A DNA stretch of 64,000 nt from Musa acuminata AAA Group (taxonomy: Eukaryota; Streptophyta; Magnoliopsida; Zingiberales; Musaceae). The notes below the pieces were generated by a model. The model was not told the DNA's origin. It worked only from the letters and a program-made list of their open reading frames with translations, and did not search any database. Position numbers and translations under genes: made by a program. Below are positions 11,275 to 22,805 of the stretch, in pieces; the stretch's first letter is position 1, and each line of letters opens with the position of its first letter. The stretch covers positions 3,301,001-3,365,000 of the forward strand of contig NC_088340.1 in the NCBI RefSeq assembly GCF_036884655.1. The letters are read 5' to 3'.

Positions 11275-11896
11275 GTTGCAGAGAAATGATTTGACTGCAG
11301 GAAGTGCCAACTAATTCTGGGGCATCGTTTTAGGTGGTGGGAGGAAGAGGATGAGTCCCACTAGGGGGGAGAAGAATCTCCTCCTCAGGCTCTGAAAGAG
11401 TTGCAAGGACTTCTTTGTCCGCATTCAGCAGAGGGATTCGATCGACACTGTTTCTCACACAAAGATATGCATTATCCATCACGTATCTCTCGGTAATCCA
11501 TCGTTGCTGGCTGGCAGCTTTCCCTTACCAATTCTCTTTTGTGGCATTTTTATCCTTCAGTCGCTCGCGCTGTCTCTTATAAGACAAACCATTAGGTTTC
11601 GACCATCGTACCGCAAGATATGATGCTGCCTTCCATACGCGACTTGTCATCATCCTCCATTTTGCAGTAGTTGGAAGCTCAATGAGAGAGCTCAGTCATG
11701 TAAAATGGGAATACAGGCAACAAAGCGTGTAGTTGAATGTGGACATCGACAAACAATGCATGCTTGCTCATGCAAGTTGATCCAAACAATAGGAACCTAC
11801 ATGTTCAAGAAGAGTACAGTTTACATGCTCAGTTGACACTGATAACTTAAAAGAAAGAGAAAGATAAAAGCAATGATGGAAGGCTAATACACGTTC
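10390..11896. other. Intergenic region with (GT)n(GA)n microsatellite
   Basis: No gene is seen here. A compound microsatellite, (GT)n followed by (GA)n, occupies about 11217-11272. The distal part lies downstream of the AAA-ATPase gene and should contain its 3' UTR. Confidence 0.6.
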
Positions 11897-13405
11897 CTAC
11901 TCTTCGTTCTCCCCATTGCACCGATTTGCTGCTTCCTTACCTTCCTTTGGGCTCCCTAATGCCCGCTTCTCCTGCTCTTCCTCCTCGTTCTCCTTCTCGA
12001 AGGCCTTCAGAGATCCTCCTCCTCTTCCCTTGTTCTTTGCTCTGTTCTTGAGCACCTCCAACAGCTCCGCCATGGCCTCAAGCTTCTTTCGTCGCCGGTT
12101 CTTTATTAGAATCTCGCTGACATCTGCTGGGGTTATGTCGACACCATTAATCACCTCTTCCAGTTCCTTCAGTAGCTCTGCATTCTTCCCCTCGTGTTCC
12201 AGCTCGACATCCTCCGGTGACAGATAATTCTGCATCAGCGTCTTTAACGCTTCGTAGGAGCAATAGCTCATGCAGATATGCATGTCCATCCTCCCCGACC
12301 TGAGGAGCGCCGGGTCAAGCTTTTCGATATGGTTCGTGGTGAACACGAAGATCCTCTCGTTCCCGCAGCACGACCACAACCCGTCGGTAAAATTCAGCAG
12401 CCCGGACAAAGTTATCGTCTTCGCAGCATTGGCGTCATCCGAGCCGAAGGTAGAGTCATAAAGGGGCATTGCCTTCTTCCAGCCGGAACTACGGTTGGTC
12501 AGATTGATCGAGCAATCTATGTCCTCGATGACAATGATCGACTTCGAAGTCGTCTTCATCAGAAGCTTACGAAGCTCCGAATTGGTATGCACCTCGGTGA
12601 GCTCGAGGTCAAAGACGTCGTAGTTGAGATAATTCGCCATAGCGGCGATCATGCTCGACTTGCCAGTGCCCGGTGGGCCGTACAGCAAGTAGCCTCTCTT
12701 CCATGCACGCCCCGTCCTCTGGTAGAAGACCTCCCTCTCCGCGAAGTCCTTGAGGTCGGCCATGATCGCCTCTTTCTTGATCGGGTCCATGGCGAGGGTC
12801 TCGAACGTGCTTGGGTGCTTGAACGGCACAGACTCCCACGGGTGAACGCGGGAGTCCATGGCGCCGCCGCGCGAATTGGTGTACAGTAGCCGGTCCTGGT
12901 TACTGCGGCGGAGCAGGGTGGCCGTGTCCATAATGTGTTGGAGGTAGGCCTGGAGGATGAGGGGCTTGTCCTTCTTCTTGATCATGAGCGTGAACCCACG
13001 TTTCTCGTCGGGAAGGGGGCGCCACGAGAAGGCCTGGGCCTGGCGCTGGGTGACCACGTGCTCCCACGTGGCGGTGGCGCCACCGAAGGTGTCGACAAGG
13101 CGGTCGTTGCTGGCGAGGCCGAAGGTGAAGGCGGAGGAGTTGAGGGGCCGGGAGACGCTGAGGCGGGAGGCGGCGACGGAAGCAGAGCCGCTGAGGTAGA
13201 TCTGGACGGCGTTGTAGAGCTCGTTGGTGTTGACGCCGTCGATCTCGGTGATGTCGAAGTAGCAGGAGGAAGAGAAGCAGTGGCAGAGGCGGTAGAGGAA
13301 CTTGTCGGATGCGAAACGGAGGTCGGGAGGGAATACGATGTTGATAAGGCTCTGGAAGAAGGCGAACACCCCCATGAGAGAGGCAAGAAATGCCCAAAAC
13401 TCCAT
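11897..13405 (-). CDS. BCS1-like AAA-ATPase, 502 aa, intronless
   Basis: This is a plant AAA-ATPase of the BCS1-like (AATP1/OM66) group. The N-terminus (MEFWAFLASLMGVFAFFQSL) is a hydrophobic anchor followed by the plant AAA-ATPase N-terminal domain, about residues 25-180. The AAA core has Walker A GPPGTGKSS at about 243-251, Walker B IIVIEDID at about 290-297, a sensor FTTNH and the arginine-bearing LLRSGRMD. The C-terminal tail is charged and low-complexity. Members are membrane-anchored in mitochondria or ER and some respond to stress; this one's target is unknown. The ATG at 13403-13405 is chosen because the upstream extension has no ATG. A neighbouring GT31 pair follows in the same orientation. 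Confidence 0.93.
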   Translation of the reverse strand: MEFWAFLASLMGVFAFFQSLINIVFPPDLRFASDKFLYRLCHCFSSSCYFDITEIDGVNTNELYNAVQIYLSGSASVAASRLSVSRPLNSSAFTFGLASNDRLVDTFGGATATWEHVVTQRQAQAFSWRPLPDEKRGFTLMIKKKDKPLILQAYLQHIMDTATLLRRSNQDRLLYTNSRGGAMDSRVHPWESVPFKHPSTFETLAMDPIKKEAIMADLKDFAEREVFYQRTGRAWKRGYLLYGPPGTGKSSMIAAMANYLNYDVFDLELTEVHTNSELRKLLMKTTSKSIIVIEDIDCSINLTNRSSGWKKAMPLYDSTFGSDDANAAKTITLSGLLNFTDGLWSCCGNERIFVFTTNHIEKLDPALLRSGRMDMHICMSYCSYEALKTLMQNYLSPEDVELEHEGKNAELLKELEEVINGVDITPADVSEILIKNRRRKKLEAMAELLEVLKNRAKNKGRGGGSLKAFEKENEEEEQEKRALGSPKEGKEAANRCNGENEE

Positions 13406-14750
13406 CTTATCTTTCTTGTAGTGGAACCCTGAAGAATGCTTTCTTCTTCCCACTCAAATAAGAATTGAACCGAATTCAGGGAACAGGGGAGAAGAGGTTC
13501 TCCTCTGGTTTAGTGTTCTCCTACTCTGTCGTTCTATAGTACTGTTCTTTTCTCTCTTCTTTTTCATAGATGTATCAATTCAGCTTAAGAGGAAAGGGAT
13601 GAATGCGGTAGAAAAGAAGAAGACAGAGTTCTCTACTAGTTGGCAAATGGCAGATATCTTGAACATGTCTTTAAGAGTGCGGGGGGAGGGGAGTGATGGG
13701 CAGTCTTCCTTGTGTGGGACGGGGATTATATAGAGGTGCCTTCCACCTCCTCCGTCCAAAAGGACTTCAAATTATTTCAGAGATCTAACAAGTGGCAAAG
13801 AGGAGAGAGGATGGGTTAGAGATTTACTGTGTAGAAGTTGATGGCGATGTATGCATGTGAGCTTGCAGTGATAAGTATGGAATTCGGATGGTGTACTCTA
13901 AATCAAATCAAAAAGAAGAAAACCATGGTGGTGGTGTCCTCTGTTGAGGCAAGGGTCTCAGGCTTTTTGGTGAGATCACTTGGCCTTTCTCCTCTTTTGC
14001 TCATCATCTGTCAAGTCTTGAAGCTCTTCCTCTGCTACCTGCTACTTCAGCTTTTGATGAAGATTATGGAGCATTCACACAATTTGGTGGAGTGTACAGT
14101 GGTAAAGATCTGCTGCAGACATTACGATATCTTTCTCCCACTCTTTTTGTCATCCTTTTCGGCTTCCTGTTTTAACCAGCAAAACTTCGGGCTCGACGGA
14201 AGGTTGTTTCCTGCATGTCCCAGGGCCATTAATGGCCTACTTTGGTGGCGTGTCCTCAGTATCCCATCTGTCTCACTCTCCTCCGTTTCGGTGTAGCTCG
14301 TCGATATCCGTCTCGAGCCATTCCTACGACCACATGTCTCTTGAGAGAAGCTTCATCTCGTTTTTGTAGACAACCTCGAGATGGGATTCCAACAAAGTCC
14401 AACGAGTGGATCGTATAATATGGAACCCAAACGGGTTGCTAGACGAGTCACTCTGTACGGGGATACAAGCATGGATCTCCGGATGAACAGCGTCTCCTCG
14501 AGGGCTAAATACTATGGTCTCGTCTCCGGGCATCGGAATTTGCATGCACTGCAACTAGATTTTGCTGCAATATTTTAAGCTCATTGACGCGTTAAGATGG
14601 AGTTGGTCTCCTCGATAATCGTATATGTCCAGCGATAGGTTGCTTTCATATGGTAAACTGAGGATGAAGCGATCGAGCAAGAGAATGGCCAAAGCGAAAA
14701 AAAGGGAAACAGAGAGAAACAAATCAAATAATAGGTTGCAAGTTTTTCCT
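13406..14750. other. Promoter of the AAA-ATPase gene and spacer
   Basis: For the minus-strand AAA-ATPase gene, a TATATAAT sequence at 13725-13732 sits about 320 bp before the ATG and could be its TATA box. A 152-codon plus-strand frame at 13838-14296 has no recognisable family and a composition unlike the neighbouring genes. The rest up to 14750 is the downstream flank of the first GT31 gene. Confidence 0.5.
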
Positions 14751-15698
14751 TCAGTCGATGTGGTAGAATTTGGATGGCTTCAGGCCGTCGGTGACGTTCA
14801 AATACTTGAGGGTTCTCGCCCACTTGAGGTGATCCTTCAGCCGATGCACGGCGATGGTGTCCGGCATGAACTCGTGCGAGCAGGTGTCGATGGGCACCGG
14901 GATGGGGAAGTCGTACATGGCGTACTTGGTGTTGTACCTGTTCTTTCCCTTGTTCCCTTCCCTCAGCCATTTCCCGGTCATCATGTCCTCGGCTCCGACG
15001 GTGTTGTTCTTGGCGATCTCCGACGTCGATATCCACTCCACCAAGTCCCAGGAGAGCAGGTACCCCATCCCCGACATGTACTCGTGGAACGGATCCATGC
15101 TGTCGCAGGGGATCACAAAGCCATAGTACAAGTCCTCCCTCGGCATCTTGTTCAGCGACTCGATCAATTTGGGGAGCCGGAAGTAGATGTCGTCGTCCGC
15201 CTTGAGGACGAAGTCGTAGGGCTGGTCGTCGCCATCGGCGCCGTTGAACAGCTTGGGAATGCTGGAGAAGTACGTGTACGTCTTGCCATCGTTCATGTTC
15301 TCGTTGCAGTCGAGGATGATGATGTCGTTGTAGCGCATGATCTCCAGGGCGATCAACACGCGCTGGTCCTCCTTGGTCAGGTTGCAGAAGACGAAGCGGA
15401 CGTCGACGTGGGCGGTGAGGTTGGTCTGGAGGGAGTAGACGAGGCGGAGAAGGTGGCGGCGCTCGTACAGATCTGCGCGGGAGAGGACGCCGATGAGGAG
15501 GCGGAAGTCAGGCTTCACCGTGACGGGCTCGGTGAAATGGGTGACGGCAGCGGCGGACGAAGAGCGGCACGCGGTGACGAACGACTGGAGCTCGAACTCC
15601 TTCGGGTAGATAACGAGGTATATGAAAGCCAGGAGGGCGAGAGCGAGGAAGACGATACCAACAGTTTTAGGAGGTGGCTTGTGCAAGGAGGGTTTCAT
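14751..15698 (-). CDS. GT31 galactosyltransferase-like protein, copy 1 (315 aa)
   Basis: This is an intronless type II membrane protein: short cytosolic tail, one transmembrane segment at about residues 12-31, then a Golgi-lumen GT31 (Galactosyl_T) domain. Visible family features are KPDFRLLIGV, YERRHLLR, VRFVFCNL, the metal-binding DDD at 168-170 (KADDDIYFRL), GMGYLLSWDLVEW, and a C-terminal SHEFMPDTIAVHRLK block. GT31 enzymes transfer galactose or GlcNAc from UDP-sugars. Plant members without a galectin domain include hydroxyproline galactosyltransferases and uncharacterised clades. The exact acceptor cannot be read from the sequence. A second copy of equal length follows 1.3 kb away in the same orientation, so the two arose by tandem duplication. 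Confidence 0.9.
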   Translation of the reverse strand: MKPSLHKPPPKTVGIVFLALALLAFIYLVIYPKEFELQSFVTACRSSSAAAVTHFTEPVTVKPDFRLLIGVLSRADLYERRHLLRLVYSLQTNLTAHVDVRFVFCNLTKEDQRVLIALEIMRYNDIIILDCNENMNDGKTYTYFSSIPKLFNGADGDDQPYDFVLKADDDIYFRLPKLIESLNKMPREDLYYGFVIPCDSMDPFHEYMSGMGYLLSWDLVEWISTSEIAKNNTVGAEDMMTGKWLREGNKGKNRYNTKYAMYDFPIPVPIDTCSHEFMPDTIAVHRLKDHLKWARTLKYLNVTDGLKPSKFYHID

Positions 15699-16044
15699 GG
15701 CTGCTGTGATGTGGATGGTGATCGCTCAAGCCTCAAGGGCCGGGGGGGGGGGGAGTCTGTCACAGAGCAGCACAAGGCGAAGACTTAATAGTCGTATCGT
15801 CTGCCCACCCAAACTGCGACCCAATAATACTGTATATAAAGAAATAAGTTAAAACATTGAGTTGGAATCGGATGCGACAAGGGATGCAAGGAGAAGAAGA
15901 AGAGCTTTCATGTTAGGTGCAAGGCCACAACGGATCTCATAAGCCGTGGAAGAAGAGAAGAAGAAAAGCTTCAGATTGGGTACAAAGCCATATTTGACCG
16001 TCGTGCATCAAAAACGTGTGAATCTAAGCGGAGTAAAGGCGAAG

Positions 16045-16084
<40 letters not shown>

Positions 16085-16970
16085 GAAGAGATCTCACACG
16101 GATTACTAAGACGGATCTGAAGAGATGGTGATCACGTGGGCTCTTGACTTGAAAGGAAGAAGAAGGTGGCCTCGGTTCTCGTGTGCGGCTACGACTTGAA
16201 CGGGTATTGACCGAACCCTTCTTCCTTCGATTGCTGAGAAGGTTAATGTCTTCTTTTTGTAGTTATACGGCTAAAATCGGTAGATACATATGTCTATTGC
16301 CTCTTGCATAGATAATTCCATCTCCTCATCGGTGGGCCGTAAATAAAAGTCAAACAAAGTGAGTCAACTCGCAGCGATGGATTCTCATCTCTTAATTGGA
16401 AAGTTGAATTAAAGGGAATATAATAATAACAGCACAGTATGTAACTCCGGCAATCCATTTGAGCATCCATGACATCTACGGAGTCACCATTTATATGGTT
16501 CGAGTAAGTCGCGTAAATGGTAATGTTTTCATGTTAAGTCGAATCATAATTCGTGGCACGATTATGGCAGCCAGCATCAGATTTCGAACAATATTTTAGG
16601 TCTCGATCTGTTGCAAATTGATACGTTCCAGCAGATCCCAATGACCTCTTTCACCTACCTAAATCGATTTGTGCTCTCAATTAAATAAAAGAATACACCT
16701 GCTATTGTGTTACTTTTCCTTAAAATCTTCCATATCATCATTCCTTTTCACTTCCAACACATGTTTTAGTTAGGAATATTGAATCACTTCCAACGCATGA
16801 GATAACTGCTATTAGATTTCCGACGGAGAACTGACTGTTACGGTATCTTGCAGTTGACAATGTCTAATATGGATCTCCATCGATCGTTGCATGGCTGAGC
16901 AGAGCAAGTCATGTGGGAAAAAAGAATCATTGATGACCGAGAGAAGAAGGCAAGATAGAAGGGAAGCGCT
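15699..16970. other. Spacer between GT31 copies with (GA)n tract
   Basis: No gene is seen. A (GA)n microsatellite lies at about 16048-16082. A TATA-like TTTATATACA on the minus strand near 15831-15842 is a possible promoter element for GT31 copy 1, about 135 bp before its ATG. Confidence 0.5.
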
Positions 16971-17918
16971 TCAAGGAATATGATACAGCTTAGAGGGCTT
17001 CAACCCCGCAGTGACGTTGAAGTAATTAAGGGTCCGCGCCCACCTCAGGTGGCTCTTGAGCTTGTGGACCGCGATGGTGTCCGGGATGAACTCGTGGCGG
17101 TGGCACGTCCGCGGCTCCTCCATGTAGTCGTACATCGCCGGCTCCATGTTGAACTTCTTACCTCGGCCTCCTTCTCTCATCCATAGCCCGGTCTGGAAGT
17201 CCTCCGGCCCAACCTGGTTCTTTCTGGGCAACTCCGACGTCGCGATCCATTCCACCAAGTCCCAGGATAATAGATATCCCATTCCGGTCATGTAGTTGGT
17301 TTTATGTTGCGGGATCCAACAGGGATTGATCAACCCATAGTAGACGTCCTCCCGAGGCATCTTCCTGAGTGATTCTGCCAGGTTATGAAGCCGGAAGTAG
17401 GCGTCGTCGTCCACCTTCATGACGTAGTCGTAAGGCCGGTCGCCGCCGTTGCTGCCCTCGAGCATCTTCGGCAGGCTGGAGAAGTAAGCGTAGGTCTTGC
17501 CGTGGTCCATGTTCTCGCCGCAGTCGAGGATGATGATGTCGTCGTAGAGCACGATCTCCATGGCCACCAGCACTCGCTGCTCCTCCTTGGTCAGGTTGCA
17601 GAAGACGAAGCGGACGTCGATCTGGGCATTAGTGATGTTGGATTGGAGGGCGTAAACGTTTCGCATGAGGTGGCGGCGCTCGTAGCTGTCGGGGAGAGAG
17701 AGGATGCCCATTAGGAGACGGAAGTCCGGCTTCGGGGTCACAGTCTCGATGAAGGTGGCGACGGAGGAGGGCGGCTGGGAGCCGCACCGGGAGGTGACGA
17801 TGGACTGGAGCCGGAACTCATTCGGGTAGACAACAAAGAAGATCAAAGCTACCAGCGCTGCTGAGAGGAGGATGAAAGGAATGGTGGATGGAGAGGAGTG
17901 CAAGGAAGGCTTCTTCAT
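16971..17918 (-). CDS. GT31 galactosyltransferase-like protein, copy 2 (315 aa)
   Basis: This tandem paralogue of the gene at 14751-15698 has the same length and layout: a membrane anchor at about residues 13-31, PKPDFRLLMGIL, YERRHLMR, VRFVFCNLTKE, the DxD-type VDDD at 169-172 (KVDDDAYFRL), GMGYLLSWDLVEW and HEFIPDTIAVHKLK. Conserved blocks are nearly identical while the N-terminal stem and the region around residue 240 differ, which suggests that both copies are under selection as separate genes. Both begin near MKxPSLH and end in GLKPSKxYHI. No frameshift or missing catalytic residue is seen. Confidence 0.9.
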   Translation of the reverse strand: MKKPSLHSSPSTIPFILLSAALVALIFFVVYPNEFRLQSIVTSRCGSQPPSSVATFIETVTPKPDFRLLMGILSLPDSYERRHLMRNVYALQSNITNAQIDVRFVFCNLTKEEQRVLVAMEIVLYDDIIILDCGENMDHGKTYAYFSSLPKMLEGSNGGDRPYDYVMKVDDDAYFRLHNLAESLRKMPREDVYYGLINPCWIPQHKTNYMTGMGYLLSWDLVEWIATSELPRKNQVGPEDFQTGLWMREGGRGKKFNMEPAMYDYMEEPRTCHRHEFIPDTIAVHKLKSHLRWARTLNYFNVTAGLKPSKLYHIP

Positions 17919-18779
17919 GACTTTTCCGGCTAACCCAGAAAGATGATAACAGTTGGGAGTCTTATAGTTGGAAGTGTTTCACCGATTACTCGAAGATGAG
18001 CAATTTGTCTTCCAATGACTCGGAGTAAACATGGTTCTTCAATTCCACAAGATCACATGACCGATCTACCCGCACGTGACGATGCATGGGAGAATGCGAC
18101 GGTGAGGAGGAGTTTAGCCTTACAATAATAATATAGTCTTCATGCAAGCTGCTTCCTCCTGTCTTTGCTGCACTCTTTAAGGGGTTGGGTTTGACTCCTA
18201 AGATCTGATGTCAACTCTGGGAACACGAAGCAACGTTTTAAATGTATCGTGTAAGGGAGCCCTAAGGACGAGGGATGTTGTTTGCCTCCTTCACTCGGAT
18301 CACAGGATGCACCACAAAGGTTTGTTCATTGCTGGACATTGTACATTACTGCTACTGTTCCTCGGGAGATCATGTATCATGGGATCGTGCACGATCTTGG
18401 AAACCGAGTTCCATCGACTTGGCTTTAAAGACACAGAATCGACATCTGACTATAGTATTGATTTCAGCGGGTCAACCACTGTAGCAAATAAAAACAAGAT
18501 TAAGTGCTTCAGCAGACAGCAAAGAGAGGTGCTCAAACCATCGACCACGAAACATAAGCCACCAAGGAGAAAGAAACAAGGTTTGATAATCCGAACCGAA
18601 CCACTTAAATATGGGCCAGAGAAATAGACCGTTGGTTTGGGATTTAGATCGGGTATGCTCTATTAGGCTATCGGATCCCATGGGCCGTATCAAGCAGGCT
18701 CGATCCACTCATTCCAGTTCCAACCAATGGCATACTAGATGTCCACATCGCACGGCTATTAACAAAAAGAAGGCCTTCT
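17919..18779. other. Intergenic between GT31 copy 2 and histone H4
   Basis: A 139-codon plus-strand frame (18208-18627) is present but has no recognisable domain and is not called. The region should contain the promoters of both divergent neighbours. Confidence 0.4.
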
Positions 18780-19221
<442 letters not shown>

Positions 19222-19610
19222 GCTCCCCTCCCGTGCTCGTCCCATTGGCCTCCGTAGGGATTTCTTTTGGTTTCTCCTTAGTGACTGGATCGAAGTATGT
19301 CATCATGTATAAAGAGAGCAGTTCATTGGAGTTCCAAAGACGTGCTTTATTAGCGGCATTACAGATTTCTGTGGATTTAGAAGCTATACTTGTCATTGGT
19401 TTTGTTTGGGATCATAACAGCCGATAGTAATTCGAAGACGCAGGGTTGAGTTTTCGTGACATGTAGGTGTACAATATCATATGGTGGCCGTACTGTTTCA
19501 GTATGAATCCCAATCTAATCACTCTTTTATCGTGAATAAGAGTCGTGACGATTTTAATCGACTCGTCTTGGTTCAGCAATTCGACCCGGTCTGAATCGGA
19601 TTTGAGTGGT

Positions 19611-20207
19611 TCACGCTTTAGTTCGAGCCAGTCTCGAACCTGTCGCGACGCTATGGGCCCCGTTACAGCTCAACGACCGGAGAAGCTTCCACGGGCCGTT
19701 TCTCTCCCTGTTCTTGCACCCCGTCGCCGTCGGTGGCGATCTCCGCCTTGTCTGCCGATTTCTGATGTCTTCCATCACCATGGCCGCCGGCATCCTTTTC
19801 GGCGCGAGCACAAAAAGATACCACTTGGGCTGCGGTTTCATGGCCGACGGCGGGTCCGGGTCCGACGCTGCCCTCCCTTGCCCTTGCCGCTTCCCCGCGG
19901 GACCTCGGGGCTGGCGGCTCTCGTCGAGGGATTCAGTCCGCCGGTGGACCAAAGGAAGGGTTCTGGGCGGCGGTGGACGGGGCTGGGGAGAAAGAAGCTT
20001 CCCCTCGAGGAATACGTCCTCAGCGTAGCACATATCGATGGCGGGGGTGAAGAACTCGAAGGCTTCCGGAGAAGAGGAAAGCGCTCGGTGCACGGGGGAC
20101 GGCTCCGGGCCGCTGGGTCCTTCCCGGACGGCGATGGGGATGTATCGGAAGGAGAGGGAATCGTGGGAGTCGGACATCGACGGCTTCTGATCATCGACAA
20201 CTGCCAT
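19611..20207 (-). CDS. Plant-specific uncharacterised protein, about 198 aa
   Basis: The minus-strand frame encodes a serine-, proline- and arginine-rich protein starting MAVVDDQKPSMSD. It contains SFRYIPIAV, then FEFFTPAIDMCYAEDVFLEGKLL, a run of basic and proline-rich sequence, PKWYLFVLAPKRMPA and a DIRNRQTRRR block near the C-terminus. This order resembles a family of small plant proteins of unknown function, some compared with membrane-associated kinase regulators; the resemblance is from memory and is not a domain proof. The frame extends to an ATG at 20321, but that ATG overlaps a TTTAAATAAT sequence which looks like the TATA box, so the start at 20207 is preferred. It points towards histone H4 and ends about 390 bp from it. 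Confidence 0.6.
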   Translation of the reverse strand: MAVVDDQKPSMSDSHDSLSFRYIPIAVREGPSGPEPSPVHRALSSSPEAFEFFTPAIDMCYAEDVFLEGKLLSPQPRPPPPRTLPLVHRRTESLDESRQPRGPAGKRQGQGRAASDPDPPSAMKPQPKWYLFVLAPKRMPAAMVMEDIRNRQTRRRSPPTATGCKNRERNGPWKLLRSLSCNGAHSVATGSRLARTKA

Positions 20208-20339
20208 GGCCTGTACTTTGGTGCGTGGGCATGGATGAGGGTATTCCGGGAAGAAGATACTTTGGACACCCGCGATAAAGAGAAGGCAAACTTGATTGGC
20301 TTGGAGAGCGGAGGGAAGCATTATTTAAAGGGAAAGGGC

Positions 20340-21049
20340 GCAGCATTTAGGGAATGAACGACTTTGGTGTATCTTTCGGCCTTTGGGGTCTGTCCTCATC
20401 TGTTTTCCCAAAGACATTGGGATGCGAAGGCATTTGGGACTTTGTCATGTTGCTCTTCGTCAGGGAAAAGAATATAATGGGGTGGGTGGGTAGGTGGGTG
20501 GGCCTTACTCATTTGAAGTATCAATTTATGGTGCTTGCAAGAAACTCAAGATGCCTCTGTAACATATGCAAATGGGTTGGCAGTCATTCCACGCATTAAT
20601 TCCCTTTCTGTGTAATGTTCTGATATGTAGATGATGGTTTTTATTGAAATAATATCCGTTATGAGTGAACGATATTTTCATGTAAATACTTAAACTTGGA
20701 GTTCACTACAGCAGTGATTGATATGCTACCATGAGTATGGTAAATAATAGACTGTTGCTTTCTTATGTCTACTTCGGTTATCTTACGCGATTCATTCCTT
20801 AGCAGTGAGTTTTTCTACGTGGCAGGAACAAAATAGTATCGTCTATATCAGTGTCTGATCCTAGCAAAAGCAAATCACTCGTAAATCCACAGTCTAATAT
20901 AAAGTCGACTCAGTGCTGCGTGCGTCTCTTGCTTTTATCTGAAGAAGTAACGCTACATGTGTCTGGCATGGAAATTGACGACAAGCTCTTCTCGTTGAAT
21001 ACGTACGAGACGGCAGCGAGGTGCGTGAATCGCCGTCTAGACTTCCATC
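20340..21049. other. Intergenic, nothing recognised
   Basis: No gene, RNA or repeat with a clear identity was seen between the small minus-strand gene and the repeat at 21050. Confidence 0.4.
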
Positions 21050-21245
21050 TTCGTTTTGCTTCCCATCCATCGCCGCCCTCGACGCTTTACGAAGGTGGCC
21101 TTCACGAAGAACAGGAAAGCCGAGCCTTGCCGTCGCTGTCGTGGGGAGAGACGCTCACTTACCTTTTCCACGACGTTGCAGCCACCCTTTCTTTGACTCT
21201 CTAGAAGAACGAACATAAGCAGAGGCTTCGGCCGCAAGAGAACGT
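21050..21245. repeat. Dispersed ~195-bp repeat, copy 1
   Basis: This stretch is closely repeated at 28176-28372. Shared blocks include GCTTCCCATCCATCGCC, ACGCTTTACGAAGGTGGCC, CCACGACGTTGCAGCC and TTTGACTCTCTAGAAGAA. On the minus strand both copies have a short open frame containing LLESQRKGGCNVVEKVSE, of unknown family. Confidence 0.8.
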
Positions 21246-21372
21246 AAGCAGATCTGCAATATGGCGGATATTCGACTAAGCAGATATGTGCTCCTTATAA
21301 TACTTGGCGTGGGTGCCATGAAGGGCCTTTATTATTGGATAATTAAGTACCACGTGTGAGACCACTAAACGA

Positions 21373-21443
21373 GCGCATCTGGTGTAGTGGTATCATAGTA
21401 CCCTCCCACGGTACTGACCGGGGTTCGATTCCCCGGATGCGCA
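21373..21443 (+). tRNA. tRNA-Gly (anticodon CCC)
   Basis: The 71-nt sequence folds as a complete tRNA. The acceptor stem GCGCATC pairs with GATGCGC. The anticodon stem GTACC/GGTAC closes the loop CTCCCAC (anticodon CCC), and the T arm is CGGGG TTCGATT CCCCG. The internal A-box (TGGTGTAGTGG) and B-box (GGTTCGATTCC) are intact, and TTTTT at about 21450 can terminate RNA polymerase III. There is no intron and no encoded CCA. Confidence 0.96.
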
Positions 21444-21539
21444 TTATCATTTTTGTTTTGTAAAATTATAAGCACGAATACAACAAAGGATGAATTAATG
21501 AATCATAAACTTTTTTAAGATCAAGTATAAAACTCATCT

Positions 21540-22800
<1,261 letters not shown>

Positions 22801-22805
22801 GACAT

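Noticed and set aside
13838..14296. 152-codon plus-strand frame upstream of the AAA-ATPase
   Set aside because: No family is recognised, the composition is irregular, and no promoter or splice context is visible.
18208..18627. 139-codon plus-strand frame before histone H4
   Set aside because: No domain is recognised, and it lies in the region expected to hold the promoters of two divergent genes.
19545..20357. 270-codon plus-strand frame
   Set aside because: The minus-strand frame has conserved-looking blocks and a plausible promoter; this one looks like its GC-rich shadow.
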